From positions 186,001 to 250,000 of the forward strand of contig NZ_JADKYZ010000002.1 in assembly GCF_015354245.1 (NCBI RefSeq): a stretch of DNA of 64,000 nucleotides, given 5' to 3'. The notes beneath the pieces were generated by a model. It was not told where the DNA came from. It ran no database searches and saw nothing but the letters and a program-made list of their open reading frames with translations. Both the position numbers and the translations under genes were made by a program. The stretch comes from Diaphorobacter caeni. GTDB taxonomy: Bacteria; Pseudomonadota; Gammaproteobacteria; Burkholderiales; Burkholderiaceae_C. Shown piece after piece: positions 53,954 through 62,363 of the stretch; the first letter of the stretch is position 1, and every line of letters begins with the position of its first letter.

Positions 53954-56476
53954 ATGGATCTCACACACTGCACGCTGGATACTTCGCCCCGTCGTTCGTG
54001 GGCCACCGTGGTCGGGGTCTGTTTGATTTCGCTGCTTGTCACGTGCATGTGCGTACTGTCGCCCGCCATGGAAGCGCATGCCGCGAACACGATGCAAACG
54101 AATGCGGATGCGGACCCGGGGCCGCCGCTACCGCAGCCGGACGATCTGCGCAAGCAACTGGATGCCATCCCGGCCAAGCTCACCGAGGACACGGATGCGC
54201 GCAAGCTGCTGGGTCAGCTCAACGGAATCGGCGCGGCAGCGGAGCGGCTTGCCAAGCAGCGGACGAGTGAGCTGGCCGATGTCGATGGACGCCTCGCGGG
54301 GCTTGGGCCAACACCGGAGAAAGGGTCGCCCGCCGACGCACCGGATGTGGCGGAGCAGCGGGCCACGCTCAACAAGCAGCGCTCGGCCATTGATTCGGAT
54401 CTCAAGCTGGCTCGGCTCATCGGCGTGGATGCGGAGCAGCGCAGTGCGGACATCCTCAAGCAGCGGCGCGCGCAGTTCCAGGCCACGCTGACCGCACGGG
54501 TGGAGTCGCCGCTCACGCCCTCGTTCTGGAAGGTGTGGAAGCTGGCAGCGCGCGACGATCTGGAGCGGCTGCAGATGCTTGGTGACGACCTCCGCGCGAC
54601 GGCGGCCGAGGCCACCTCCACGCCGCGCAAGCGCAACAACTTCGCACTGCACATGCTGGGCGCGCTGCTGCTGATCATCGGCGGCACCTGGGCCGCCGAG
54701 CGGATTCTGGTGCGGGTGCTGCCATCACGCTTGCCGTCCGGGCGCCTGCGCCGCACGCTGATGGCCAGCATTGCCGTGGTGCTCAATGTGCTGATCGTCA
54801 CGCTGGCCGTGAAGATCGCCTGGAACGGGCTGCGGCTGAACGCGGAATTCGACGAGCCGCTGCAGGCACTGGAGTCCATCTGCCTGCAGATGGCCGCCTA
54901 TGGCAGCTACGTGATCGCGCTCGGGCATTCGCTGCTGTCGAGCAAGCGTTCGACATGGCGACTGCTGCTGATCTCGGACGACCTTGCGCGCCGTCTGAGT
55001 CCGTTTCCGTGGTGGTTTGCGCTCTCGTCGGCGCTCGGCGGCGTGGCGACCGAAGTCAGCGCCATCGCGGGGCTCAGCATTTCTTCGGAAGTGCTGGTGC
55101 ACATCGTTTCCGCGCTGCTCGCGGCGTTCATCACGCTGTCCGCGCTGCGCCATCTGCGCACGCCCGATTCGCAGATGGCGTCGGCCGACGAACCGAAGGA
55201 GGCCGCCGCAGAAAGCGCCGCGCAGCTCAGCGAGCGCCCGTGGTGGTTCGGCATGCTGGCCGCTGCAGCCGGGGTTGCGCTGATCGCCGTCGTCGTGCTG
55301 GCCGCGCTCGGCTTCGTGGCGCTGGCGGCCACGATAGCGCGGCAGATGGTGTGGACCATGGTGGTGCTGTCCACGATGTATCTCCTGTTCAAGCTCACCG
55401 ATGATCTGTGCGAGTCGCTGCTGTCGTCCCACGGAGGCTTCGGATCGCGCGTGCAAGCGTCGCTCGGCATCGACGCCAAGCTGCTCGATCAGGTGGCGGT
55501 GCTGGCCTCGGGCGTGCTGCGCGTGGCGCTGTTCTTCTACATGGTGATCGCGTTGATGGCGCCGCTCGGAACCGCACCCGACGAGGTGTTCCGCCGCGGC
55601 TCCTCGGTCGATCACAGCCTCAAGTTCGGCGACTTCACCATCGCGCCCCAGGCCCTGCTCACAGCGGCGGCGGTGATCTGTCTCGGCTTCTTCGCCATCC
55701 ATCTGTTCAAGCGCTGGCTCACCAACCAGTTCTTCCCCAACACCTCGCTCGAACCCGGCATGCGCAGTTCGATCACCACGCTGATGGGGTATGTGAGCGG
55801 CGTGGTCGTGATCGCGGCAGCGCTGGCGGGGCTTGGCATCAGCGTGGAGCGCATCGCCTGGGTGGCGAGCGCGCTGTCGGTGGGCATCGGCTTCGGGCTG
55901 CAGGCCATCGTGCAGAACTTCATCTCGGGCCTGATTCTGCTGGCCGAGCGGCCCGTGCGCGTGGGCGACTGGGTGAAGCTCGGCGACACCGAAGGCGACG
56001 TGCGCCGAGTGAACGTGCGGGCCACGGAGATCCAGCTCTCGGATCGTTCGACGATGATCGTGCCGAACTCGGAATTCATCACCAAGTCCGTGCGCAACAT
56101 GACGCTCGCGGGCGCGCCGGGACGCGTGATGCTGAACCTGCCCGCGCCGTTGGACACCGACGCGCCGCGCATGCGCCAGATCATTCTCGAGGCCTACACC
56201 TCGCACCCGAGCATCCAGGACAGCCCCGCGCCCGTGGTGCAGCTCGAGGGCATACAGAACGGCACGCTGATGTTCCTCGCCATCGGCTACATCGGCAATC
56301 CGCGCAACACGGGCAGCGTGCGCAGCGATCTGCTGTTCGAGATACTCAAATCATTGCGCGAAGCCGGCCTGCACCTGTCTCCACCCGCGACCACCTCGAT
56401 CACGTCCGGTACCGGCCCCACCCCGCCGGGATCGAGCGGCGACCCGGTGATCGATCAGCTCACCAACCCGCGCTGA
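53954..56476 (+). CDS. Large MscS-family mechanosensitive channel with DUF3772 region
   Basis: An 840-residue inner-membrane channel protecting against osmotic downshock. It has an N-terminal signal/anchor, a periplasmic helical DUF3772-like region (about residues 50-230), about ten membrane helices, and the C-terminal MscS pore and beta domain. The pore/beta part carries VGIGFGLQAIVQNFISGLILLAERPVRVGDWV and the VRATEIQLSDRSTMIVPNS strand. The C-terminal tail is Pro/Gly-rich. The start MDLTHCTL was selected because earlier ATGs lie in repeat unit C. It ends 14 bp from the convergent siderophore-interacting gene. Confidence 0.92.
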   Translation: MDLTHCTLDTSPRRSWATVVGVCLISLLVTCMCVLSPAMEAHAANTMQTNADADPGPPLPQPDDLRKQLDAIPAKLTEDTDARKLLGQLNGIGAAAERLAKQRTSELADVDGRLAGLGPTPEKGSPADAPDVAEQRATLNKQRSAIDSDLKLARLIGVDAEQRSADILKQRRAQFQATLTARVESPLTPSFWKVWKLAARDDLERLQMLGDDLRATAAEATSTPRKRNNFALHMLGALLLIIGGTWAAERILVRVLPSRLPSGRLRRTLMASIAVVLNVLIVTLAVKIAWNGLRLNAEFDEPLQALESICLQMAAYGSYVIALGHSLLSSKRSTWRLLLISDDLARRLSPFPWWFALSSALGGVATEVSAIAGLSISSEVLVHIVSALLAAFITLSALRHLRTPDSQMASADEPKEAAAESAAQLSERPWWFGMLAAAAGVALIAVVVLAALGFVALAATIARQMVWTMVVLSTMYLLFKLTDDLCESLLSSHGGFGSRVQASLGIDAKLLDQVAVLASGVLRVALFFYMVIALMAPLGTAPDEVFRRGSSVDHSLKFGDFTIAPQALLTAAAVICLGFFAIHLFKRWLTNQFFPNTSLEPGMRSSITTLMGYVSGVVVIAAALAGLGISVERIAWVASALSVGIGFGLQAIVQNFISGLILLAERPVRVGDWVKLGDTEGDVRRVNVRATEIQLSDRSTMIVPNSEFITKSVRNMTLAGAPGRVMLNLPAPLDTDAPRMRQIILEAYTSHPSIQDSPAPVVQLEGIQNGTLMFLAIGYIGNPRNTGSVRSDLLFEILKSLREAGLHLSPPATTSITSGTGPTPPGSSGDPVIDQLTNPR

Positions 56477-56490
56477 TGGTTTCGCGCTGA

Positions 56491-57312
56491 TCAGTCCTCA
56501 CTCAGCTCGGCGTGGTGCGCGATTTCGCCACGCTTCCAGTACGCGGCGATGCGCATGCGCTTGGCATCCACGCCCGGCTTGGCGAGCAGCGTGCGGCGCA
56601 GCTGCGCCATGTCGTTGTGCTCGCCCGCAGCCCAGACGAAGCCGTCGCCTTCTGGAATCGACAGCTCTTGAGCGGCAGCGTCGAGCGAGTCCACCCATTG
56701 CAGATCGACCTGCGCGGCACTCGCGAGCGGACGTTGGTCGGCCGTGTGATCAAGCTGCACGCGGACCGTGGCGCGCGCGCCGGCGGGCAGTTCGGCAAGG
56801 CGGCGCTCGATGGCGGGCAAGGCGCTGGCGTCCCCAAGCAGCCAATGCCATTCAAAGGCCGTGGGCACGACCATGCTGCCGCGCGGGCCTGCAATGCCCA
56901 CCCATTGGCCGATCTGGGCCGTGGCCGCCCACTGTGCGGCAGGGCCCGCTTCGTGCATGGCGAACTCGAGCACCATCGTGCCCTTGGCAGAGTCCCAGCG
57001 CACGGGCGTGAAGTCACGGGCTGTCGGGCGCTGGCCGCCCTCGAAATGCGGGCGGCCATCGATCAGGGTGGGCAACGTCGGCTTTTCCTGGCCCGCAGCG
57101 GGCAGCAGCAGCTTGACGTGGTCATCGAAGCCCACGCTGGCGAAGTTCGACAGATCGGCACCGCCCAGCGTCACGCGCACGAAGCCGGGACTGACGATTT
57201 CCCGCGACATGAGCTGCATGTGGCGCGAACTGAGGCCGTGGCGCACGCGCTCGACGCGCAACGGGGCGGTGGTGGGGGTGATAACGGTATCGACGGAGGA
57301 AGCATGGGTCAT
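56491..57312 (-). CDS. Siderophore-interacting protein (flavin ferric reductase)
   Basis: A 273-residue cytoplasmic reductase in the ViuB/SIP family that frees iron from siderophores using NAD(P)H and FAD. It shows REIVSPGFVRVTLGG at the FAD-binding start, the flavin sequence GPRGSMVVP, and the C-terminal VWAAGEHNDMAQLRR with the family's Glu-His pair. The ATG at 57312 was preferred to a TTG two codons upstream. It is divergent from a marR gene with two palindromes between, and so probably repressed by that protein. Confidence 0.92.
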   Translation of the reverse strand: MTHASSVDTVITPTTAPLRVERVRHGLSSRHMQLMSREIVSPGFVRVTLGGADLSNFASVGFDDHVKLLLPAAGQEKPTLPTLIDGRPHFEGGQRPTARDFTPVRWDSAKGTMVLEFAMHEAGPAAQWAATAQIGQWVGIAGPRGSMVVPTAFEWHWLLGDASALPAIERRLAELPAGARATVRVQLDHTADQRPLASAAQVDLQWVDSLDAAAQELSIPEGDGFVWAAGEHNDMAQLRRTLLAKPGVDAKRMRIAAYWKRGEIAHHAELSED

Positions 57313-57340
57313 GGACAACGGCTTTCTTGATTGGCTAGAA

Positions 57341-57357
57341 TGTTGATTTAGTCAACA
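57341..57357. promoter_or_regulatory. Palindromic operator 1 for the MarR-type regulator
   Basis: TGTTGATTTAGTCAACA: six-base perfect arms around five bases. Its centre lies 31 bp (three helical turns) from that of operator 2, on the same face of DNA, in the divergent promoter region of the SIP and MarR genes. Confidence 0.75.
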
Positions 57358-57371
57358 AGATACCCGCATTA

Positions 57372-57388
57372 TGTTGACTTTGTCAACC
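57372..57388. promoter_or_regulatory. Palindromic operator 2 for the MarR-type regulator
   Basis: GTTGAC and GTCAAC flank TTT; the core TTGAC-N3-GTCAA is related to operator 1. It overlaps an in-frame ATG at 57371, which argues that the regulator starts at 57407. Confidence 0.75.
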
Positions 57389-57406
57389 ATAAAACAAGAC
57401 CACGCC

Positions 57407-57895
57407 ATGAACGATGTTTCCGCCTCCACGAAGGTTCTGGACGCCTTGCACGACCTTGTCCATGCCTACCGCAGCCACATGCGGGCCGAGATGCATCGCC
57501 ACGACGACCGGCTCAACCGGAGCTCCGTGCGCTGCTTGCTGTTCGTGGGGCACGAGCCGCTGTGCACCCACAAGGCGCTGATGGAATTCCTGCATGCCGA
57601 CAAGGCGCAGATCGCCCGCACGCTGAGCGAAATGGAAGACAACGGCTGGATCGAGCGCGTACCCCACCCTGACGACCGCCGCAGCCGCCGGCTGAAGCTG
57701 AGCGAGCGCGGTCAGACGCTGTTCACCACGATGCAGGCCGCGCGGGCCCAGGTCGGCGAACGCATGCTGCAGGGCGTACCCGAGGCGCAGCGGACTGCGC
57801 TGGCCACTCAGATGCAGCAAATGCTGACCAGCCTGAATGAATCCGGCACGCCAGCCGCGCCTGCGGCTTCTGCCTGCGCCTCAAGTGAGCGATAA
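57407..57895 (+). CDS. MarR-family transcriptional regulator
   Basis: A 162-residue winged-helix repressor: helices around HKALMEFLHADKAQIARTLSEMEDNGWIERVPHPDDRRSRRLKLSERG contain the recognition helix and the wing (DDRRSRR). The start MNDVSAST was chosen because the upstream ATG sits inside the operator. The C-terminus is Ala/Pro/Ser-rich. It is divergent from the siderophore-interacting gene and very probably autoregulates through the two palindromes. Ligand is unknown. Confidence 0.93.
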   Translation: MNDVSASTKVLDALHDLVHAYRSHMRAEMHRHDDRLNRSSVRCLLFVGHEPLCTHKALMEFLHADKAQIARTLSEMEDNGWIERVPHPDDRRSRRLKLSERGQTLFTTMQAARAQVGERMLQGVPEAQRTALATQMQQMLTSLNESGTPAAPAASACASSER

Positions 57896-57897
57896 GA

Positions 57898-58074
57898 CCC
57901 GGTCAGAGCGTGTTGACGATCTCATCGCGAGGCTTGCAGCGTGCGGATCGGGAAGGACTGCAAGGCGCAAACCGCAGCAATAGCTCGGGCTATTGCGAGG
58001 ATTTGCAACGCAGCAGACCGCCCGAGGCCGCGCCTGCAGGGCCGTGTGGAGATCGTCAGCACACTCTCAGGCCC
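57898..58074. repeat. Second palindromic repeat type (full element)
   Basis: An imperfect palindrome of about 175 bp. The outer left segment (GTCAGAGCGTGTTGACGATC) is the inverted counterpart of the right (GATCGTCAGCACACTCTCAG). The core has GCAATAGC/GCTATTGC (57977-57996) around TCGG, flanked by GCAAA and TTTGC. The right end supplies the last codons and stop of the small membrane protein gene. A shortened relative lies at 25495-25548. Unrelated to the repeat of copies A, B and C. Confidence 0.75.
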
Positions 58075-58345
58075 TCCAGCCCCGCATGAGCACCCACTGT
58101 GTAGTGGCAATCGCAACACTCAGGGCCACGTAAGAAAGCCATTTCCCATCGTTGCCGAAGACCCACAGTCCAGTGATGAGAGCGGCGCATCCAACTACGA
58201 AATTTATAGCAACAGGTCGAATCCAGCCCAGTGGCTTCACCCGTTGGCGAAAAAAAATCTGCGCCAGAATCACCATCAGCAAAGCCACCGCAAGAGCGGG
58301 TAGCACAAAATTCAGAAAGTGGTTCAGCGCGAGTAGAGGATTCAT
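58067..58345 (-). CDS. Small inner-membrane protein, unassigned
   Basis: A 92-residue protein with three hydrophobic segments (FVLPALAVALLMVILAQIFF; INFVVGCAALITGLWVFG; YVALSVAIATTQWVLM). The frame is intact and codons are not unusual. I do not recognise the family. It is divergent from hemA, 72 bp apart, and its final codons come from the adjoining palindromic repeat. Confidence 0.75.
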   Translation of the reverse strand: MNPLLALNHFLNFVLPALAVALLMVILAQIFFRQRVKPLGWIRPVAINFVVGCAALITGLWVFGNDGKWLSYVALSVAIATTQWVLMRGWRA

Positions 58346-58405
58346 AAATATGACTCAGATCAAGTCAGCCATTCACCGCATTCGACCTTGATCGCGTACA
58401 AATTT

Positions 58406-58411
58406 TATAAT
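58406..58411 (+). promoter_or_regulatory. TATAAT element immediately before hemA
   Basis: A perfect -10 box ending 6 bp before the hemA ATG, with no ribosome-binding site between. A -35 is weak (TTCGAC at 58381 would give a 19-bp spacer). A leaderless transcript is possible. Confidence 0.45.
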
Positions 58412-58417
58412 CGACCC

Positions 58418-59707
58418 ATGGCAGTTTGGGCTTTAGGCATCAATCACACGACCGCGCCGCTTGACATGCGCGGTCGTTTTGCGTTCGCGATCGATCAGAT
58501 CGCGCCGACGCTGATCGGCCTGCGCCAGGCCCTGACCAGCAATACCGTGCGCCACCCTGGGGTGGAGACGGCCATTCTGTCGACCTGCAACCGCACCGAA
58601 ATCTACTGCGCAGCAGACGCGCCAGCGCTCGACCACACGCTCGACTGGCTGGCCCACTCCGGCGGCGTGAGCCCCACCCTGCTGCGCTCGCATTCCTACA
58701 CGCTCGAGAATGATCTCGTCGCGCGCCACGCGTTCCGCGTCGCGAGCGGCCTTGATTCGATGGTGCTGGGCGAGGCGCAGATCCTCGGCCAGATGAAGAA
58801 CGCCGTGCGCGCGGCCGAAACGGCGGGCGTGCTCGGCACGACGCTCAACCAGCTGTTCCAGCGCAGCTTCGCCGTCGCCAAGGAAGTGCGCAGCTCCACC
58901 GAGATCGGCGCGCACAGCATCAGCATGGCGGCCGCCGCCGTGCGCCTCGCCGGTCAGCTTTTTGAAGACCTCTCGCAGATCAAGGTGCTGTTCGTCGGCG
59001 CGGGCGAGATGATCGAGCTGGTCTCCACGCACTTCGCGGCAAGGCACCCCAAGCAGATCACGATCGCCAACCGCACGCTCGAGCGCGGCGAAAAGCTGGC
59101 CTCGCAGTTCGGCGCGAACACCATGCGCCTGTCCGACCTGCCCGAGCACCTGCACGAATATGACGCGGTGATCTCCTGCACGGCTTCGAGCCTGCCGATC
59201 ATCGGCCTCGGAGCCGTCGAGAGCGCGCTCAAGAAGCGCAAGCGCCGTCCGATCTTCATGGTCGATCTGGCCGTGCCGCGCGACATCGAAGCCGAGGTCA
59301 AGGACCTGCGCGACGTCTATCTCTACACCGTGGACGATCTCGCCAACGTGGTGCGCACCGGCCAGGCCCAGCGCCAGGCCGCCGTGCAGCAGGCCGAAGT
59401 CATCATCGACCACGGCGTGCAGAGCTTCATGCACTGGCTCGACCAGCGCAAGCCGCAAGGCGGTGCCGTGCCGCTGATCCAGCAGATCAACGCGCAGACC
59501 GACGAATGGCGTGCCCACGAAATCGCGCGCGCCAAACGGCTCATCGCCAAGGGCGAGGACATCGACACCGTGCTCGAGGCCCTCTCGCGCGGCATCACGC
59601 AGAAGATGCTCCACGGCACCATGGCCGAGCTGCACAAGGGCGACGCCGAGCAGCGCGCCCAGACGGCCGACACCGTCCAGCGCCTGTTCCTGCGCAAAGA
59701 GCGTTAG
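58418..59707 (+). CDS. hemA: Glutamyl-tRNA reductase
   Basis: First committed step of tetrapyrrole synthesis in the C5 pathway. The 429-residue protein has the catalytic cysteine C57 (ILSTCNRTEIY), the GLDSMVLGEAQILGQMK signature and the NADPH loop (VLFVGAGEMIELV), then the C-terminal dimerisation helices. The ATG MAVWALGINHTTAP is the family start. It has no ribosome site; an in-frame TTG at 58388 would add ten residues. It begins the hemA-prfA-prmC-grxD run, classic for proteobacteria. Confidence 0.97.
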   Translation: MAVWALGINHTTAPLDMRGRFAFAIDQIAPTLIGLRQALTSNTVRHPGVETAILSTCNRTEIYCAADAPALDHTLDWLAHSGGVSPTLLRSHSYTLENDLVARHAFRVASGLDSMVLGEAQILGQMKNAVRAAETAGVLGTTLNQLFQRSFAVAKEVRSSTEIGAHSISMAAAAVRLAGQLFEDLSQIKVLFVGAGEMIELVSTHFAARHPKQITIANRTLERGEKLASQFGANTMRLSDLPEHLHEYDAVISCTASSLPIIGLGAVESALKKRKRRPIFMVDLAVPRDIEAEVKDLRDVYLYTVDDLANVVRTGQAQRQAAVQQAEVIIDHGVQSFMHWLDQRKPQGGAVPLIQQINAQTDEWRAHEIARAKRLIAKGEDIDTVLEALSRGITQKMLHGTMAELHKGDAEQRAQTADTVQRLFLRKER

Positions 59708-59824
59708 CGTCCCCTCCTTTTCAGGCCAGCCCCATGCGCTGGCCTTTTCTCGCTGCGCGCGCCGCAGCCCGGCCACTCGACCATACCGTCGATGGTCATC
59801 CCCGAATTCCATTGCATCCCCACG

Positions 59825-60907
59825 ATGAAATCCTTTCTCAGAATCCAGCTCGAGAAGTATGCGCAGCGCCTCGAAGAGCTCGACTTCCTGCTCTCGCGCG
59901 AGGACATCATGTCCGACATGAAGCAGTACCGCGCGATCTCCAAGGAGCACGCCGAGGTCACGCAGATCGCCGGTCGATACAGGCGCTACAACCAGATCGA
60001 ATCCGATCTCGTCGGTGCGCGCGAGATGCTCGAAGACCCCGACATGGCCGAGATGGCGCAGGACGAGATCGCGAGCGGCGAGGCGGAGCTCGTGCAGCTG
60101 GAGGATGAACTGCAGCGCCTGCTGCTGCCCAAGGACCAGGACGACGCACGCAACGCCTTCATGGAAATCCGCGCGGGTACCGGCGGCGACGAATCCGCGC
60201 TGTTCGCGGGCGACCTGACCCGCATGTACACGCGCTATGCAGCCACCAAGGGCTGGAAGGTGGAAGTCATGTCCGCCAACGAAAGCGAGATCGGCGGCTA
60301 CAAGGAAGTGGTGCTGCGCATCGAGGGCGACGATATCTACGGGCGCCTGCGCTTCGAGTCCGGCGGCCACCGCGTGCAGCGCGTGCCCGCCACCGAAACG
60401 CAGGGCCGCATTCACACCAGCGCCTGCACCGTTGCGGTGATGCCCGAGCCCGACGAGCATCAGGCCATCACGCTGAACCCGGCTGACCTGCGCATCGACA
60501 CCTTCCGCGCATCCGGCGCGGGTGGCCAGCACATCAACAAGACCGACTCCGCCGTGCGCGTGGTCCACCTGCCCACCGGCATCGTCGCCGAATGCCAGGA
60601 CGGCCGCAGCCAGCACAGCAACAAGGCCAAGGCGCTGCAGGTGCTGCAGGCGCGCATCCAGGAAAAGGAACGCAGCGAACGCGCCGCCAAGGAGGCCGCG
60701 CTGCGCAAGGGCCTGATCGGCTCGGGCGACCGCTCGGACCGCATCCGCACCTACAACTTCCCGCAGGGCCGCCTGACCGATCACCGCATCAACCTGACGC
60801 TCTACAAGCTGCTGGCCATCATGGAAGGCGACATGGACGAGGTGCTCGACGCGCTTGCCCACGCGCGCGAAGCCGAGCTGCTCGCCGAGCTGGAAGTCAA
60901 CGCGTAA
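59825..60907 (+). CDS. prfA: Peptide chain release factor 1
   Basis: Recognises UAA and UAG and triggers peptide release. The 360-residue protein has the PAT codon-recognition tripeptide (residues 188-190) that separates RF1 from RF2, and the universal GGQ at 233-235 in [15 protein letters not shown]. Length matches E. coli RF1. The ATG giving [19 protein letters not shown] is the family start. It is followed after 11 bp by prmC, whose product methylates the GGQ glutamine. Confidence 0.97.
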   Translation: MKSFLRIQLEKYAQRLEELDFLLSREDIMSDMKQYRAISKEHAEVTQIAGRYRRYNQIESDLVGAREMLEDPDMAEMAQDEIASGEAELVQLEDELQRLLLPKDQDDARNAFMEIRAGTGGDESALFAGDLTRMYTRYAATKGWKVEVMSANESEIGGYKEVVLRIEGDDIYGRLRFESGGHRVQRVPATETQGRIHTSACTVAVMPEPDEHQAITLNPADLRIDTFRASGAGGQHINKTDSAVRVVHLPTGIVAECQDGRSQHSNKAKALQVLQARIQEKERSERAAKEAALRKGLIGSGDRSDRIRTYNFPQGRLTDHRINLTLYKLLAIMEGDMDEVLDALAHAREAELLAELEVNA

Positions 60908-60918
60908 GCCCTTCAGCC

Positions 60919-61788
60919 ATGCCTTTCACGCCAACCACCACCATCGCCCAACTGCTCGCGCAGGCCGCGCAGCAGGGAATGGCACGTGTCGACGCGCAGA
61001 TGCTGATGCTGCACGCCGCCGGCCAGCCCACGCATGCGCGCGCCTGGCTGATCACGCACGACAGCGACGAATTGACCGATGCGCAACGGGCGCAATGGGA
61101 TGAGCTTCGCCAACGCAGACTGCAGGGCGAGCCCGTCGCCTACCTCATTGGTCAGAAAGAATTCTTCGGCCTGACGCTGCACGTCGACGCGCGCGTGCTC
61201 GACCCGCGCCCGGACACTGAAACGCTGGTCGACTGGGCGCTCGAGCTGCTGCCCGGCGACGGCACGAATCTGCGCCTCGTCGATCTCGGCACCGGCAGCG
61301 GCGCCATCGCGCTCGCGCTGCAGCGCGAACGCCCCAAGGCCGAGATCTGGGCCGTGGATGCCAGCGCTGACGCGCTCGCGGTCGCCAGCGGCAACGCGGC
61401 ACGGCTGAAGCTCCCGGTGAACTTTGCGCATGGCAGTTGGCTGTCCCCGTTGCAAGGCCCGTTCGACGCCATCGTCAGCAACCCGCCCTACATTCCATCG
61501 GCCGATCCGCATCTGGCCGATCTCACCCACGAGCCGCTCTCGGCACTGGCCAGCGGCGGCGATGGACTTGACGACATACGGCTGATCATCGAGCAGGCGC
61601 CCACGCATCTCAAGCCAGGCGGCTGGCTGTTGCTTGAGCACGGCTGGGATCAGTCCGAAGCCGTCCAGGCACTTTTAGCAGCCGGGGGTTTTGACGCCGT
61701 GCAAAGCCGCGCCGATCTGGCTGGCATTGCCCGCTGCACCGGGGGGAAAATCCCGCAAAGCCACCGTTCTGACCAGACAGTGGAATAA
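60919..61788 (+). CDS. prmC: Release-factor glutamine methyltransferase PrmC
   Basis: SAM-dependent enzyme that N5-methylates the GGQ glutamine of release factors. The 289-residue protein has the SAM loop VDLGTGSGAIALAL and the NPPY motif at 188-191 that binds the glutamine. The N-terminal helical domain positions RF1. It is 11 bp after prfA and 56 bp before grxD. Confidence 0.97.
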   Translation: MPFTPTTTIAQLLAQAAQQGMARVDAQMLMLHAAGQPTHARAWLITHDSDELTDAQRAQWDELRQRRLQGEPVAYLIGQKEFFGLTLHVDARVLDPRPDTETLVDWALELLPGDGTNLRLVDLGTGSGAIALALQRERPKAEIWAVDASADALAVASGNAARLKLPVNFAHGSWLSPLQGPFDAIVSNPPYIPSADPHLADLTHEPLSALASGGDGLDDIRLIIEQAPTHLKPGGWLLLEHGWDQSEAVQALLAAGGFDAVQSRADLAGIARCTGGKIPQSHRSDQTVE

Positions 61789-61844
61789 TCGACGCAATCC
61801 GCCCTGAGACTTGATCAAGGGCATCCAGTTTTCAGGAGAATTTC

Positions 61845-62174
61845 ATGAGCGACGTACAACAACGCATCGACCAACTCGTCAAGGGCAGCGATGTCCTGCT
61901 CTTCATGAAGGGCAACGCCAGCTTCCCCATGTGCGGTTTTTCGGGCCGCGCGATCCAGATCCTCAAGGCCTGCGGCGTGGACCCCAAGAACGTCACCACG
62001 GTGAACGTGCTTGAAGATCAGGAAATCCGCCAGGGCATCAAGGACTACAGCCAGTGGCCCACCATCCCCCAGCTGTACGTGAAGGGCGAATTCATCGGCG
62101 GCTCGGACATCATGATGGAAATGTACGAATCGGGCGAACTCCAGCAGGTGCTGGGCGGTGGCGCTGCCGCCTGA
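61845..62174 (+). CDS. grxD: Monothiol glutaredoxin (Grx4 type)
   Basis: A 109-residue CGFS glutaredoxin (C30-S33 in PMCGFSGRA) that carries [2Fe-2S] clusters with glutathione in iron-sulfur trafficking. The [20 protein letters not shown] cis-proline and glutathione-binding sequence is complete. AGGAG precedes the ATG. It is the last gene of the hemA run and is followed by a strong terminator. Confidence 0.96.
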   Translation: MSDVQQRIDQLVKGSDVLLFMKGNASFPMCGFSGRAIQILKACGVDPKNVTTVNVLEDQEIRQGIKDYSQWPTIPQLYVKGEFIGGSDIMMEMYESGELQQVLGGGAAA

Positions 62175-62200
62175 GTCGCGCTCAAGCCGATTCATTGCTG

Positions 62201-62232
62201 AAAAGCCGACTGATCCGTCAGTCGGCTTTTTT
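62201..62232 (+). terminator. Rho-independent terminator after grxD
   Basis: AAAAGCCGACTGA pairs fully with TCAGTCGGCTTTT around TCCG, ending in a run of six T, 27 bp past the stop. Symmetry could allow use from both directions. Confidence 0.93.
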
Positions 62233-62363
62233 ATTGGAGAGACGACAACCCGCGTGATTTCCGGATGATTTCCTGACATGGCGCCACCAAATCACGCGCG
62301 CCCGCTACACTGTTTGCATCGCCATTCGCGGCATGGACGCTCTCTGGTCCCGCCACCTCGTGC

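Noticed and set aside
58433-60862. Long open frame antisense to hemA and prfA
   Set aside because: A shadow of two well-conserved genes; the product has no recognisable motif.
61815-62279. Minus-strand frame across grxD and its terminator
   Set aside because: It is opposite the conserved glutaredoxin gene and lacks a ribosome site.
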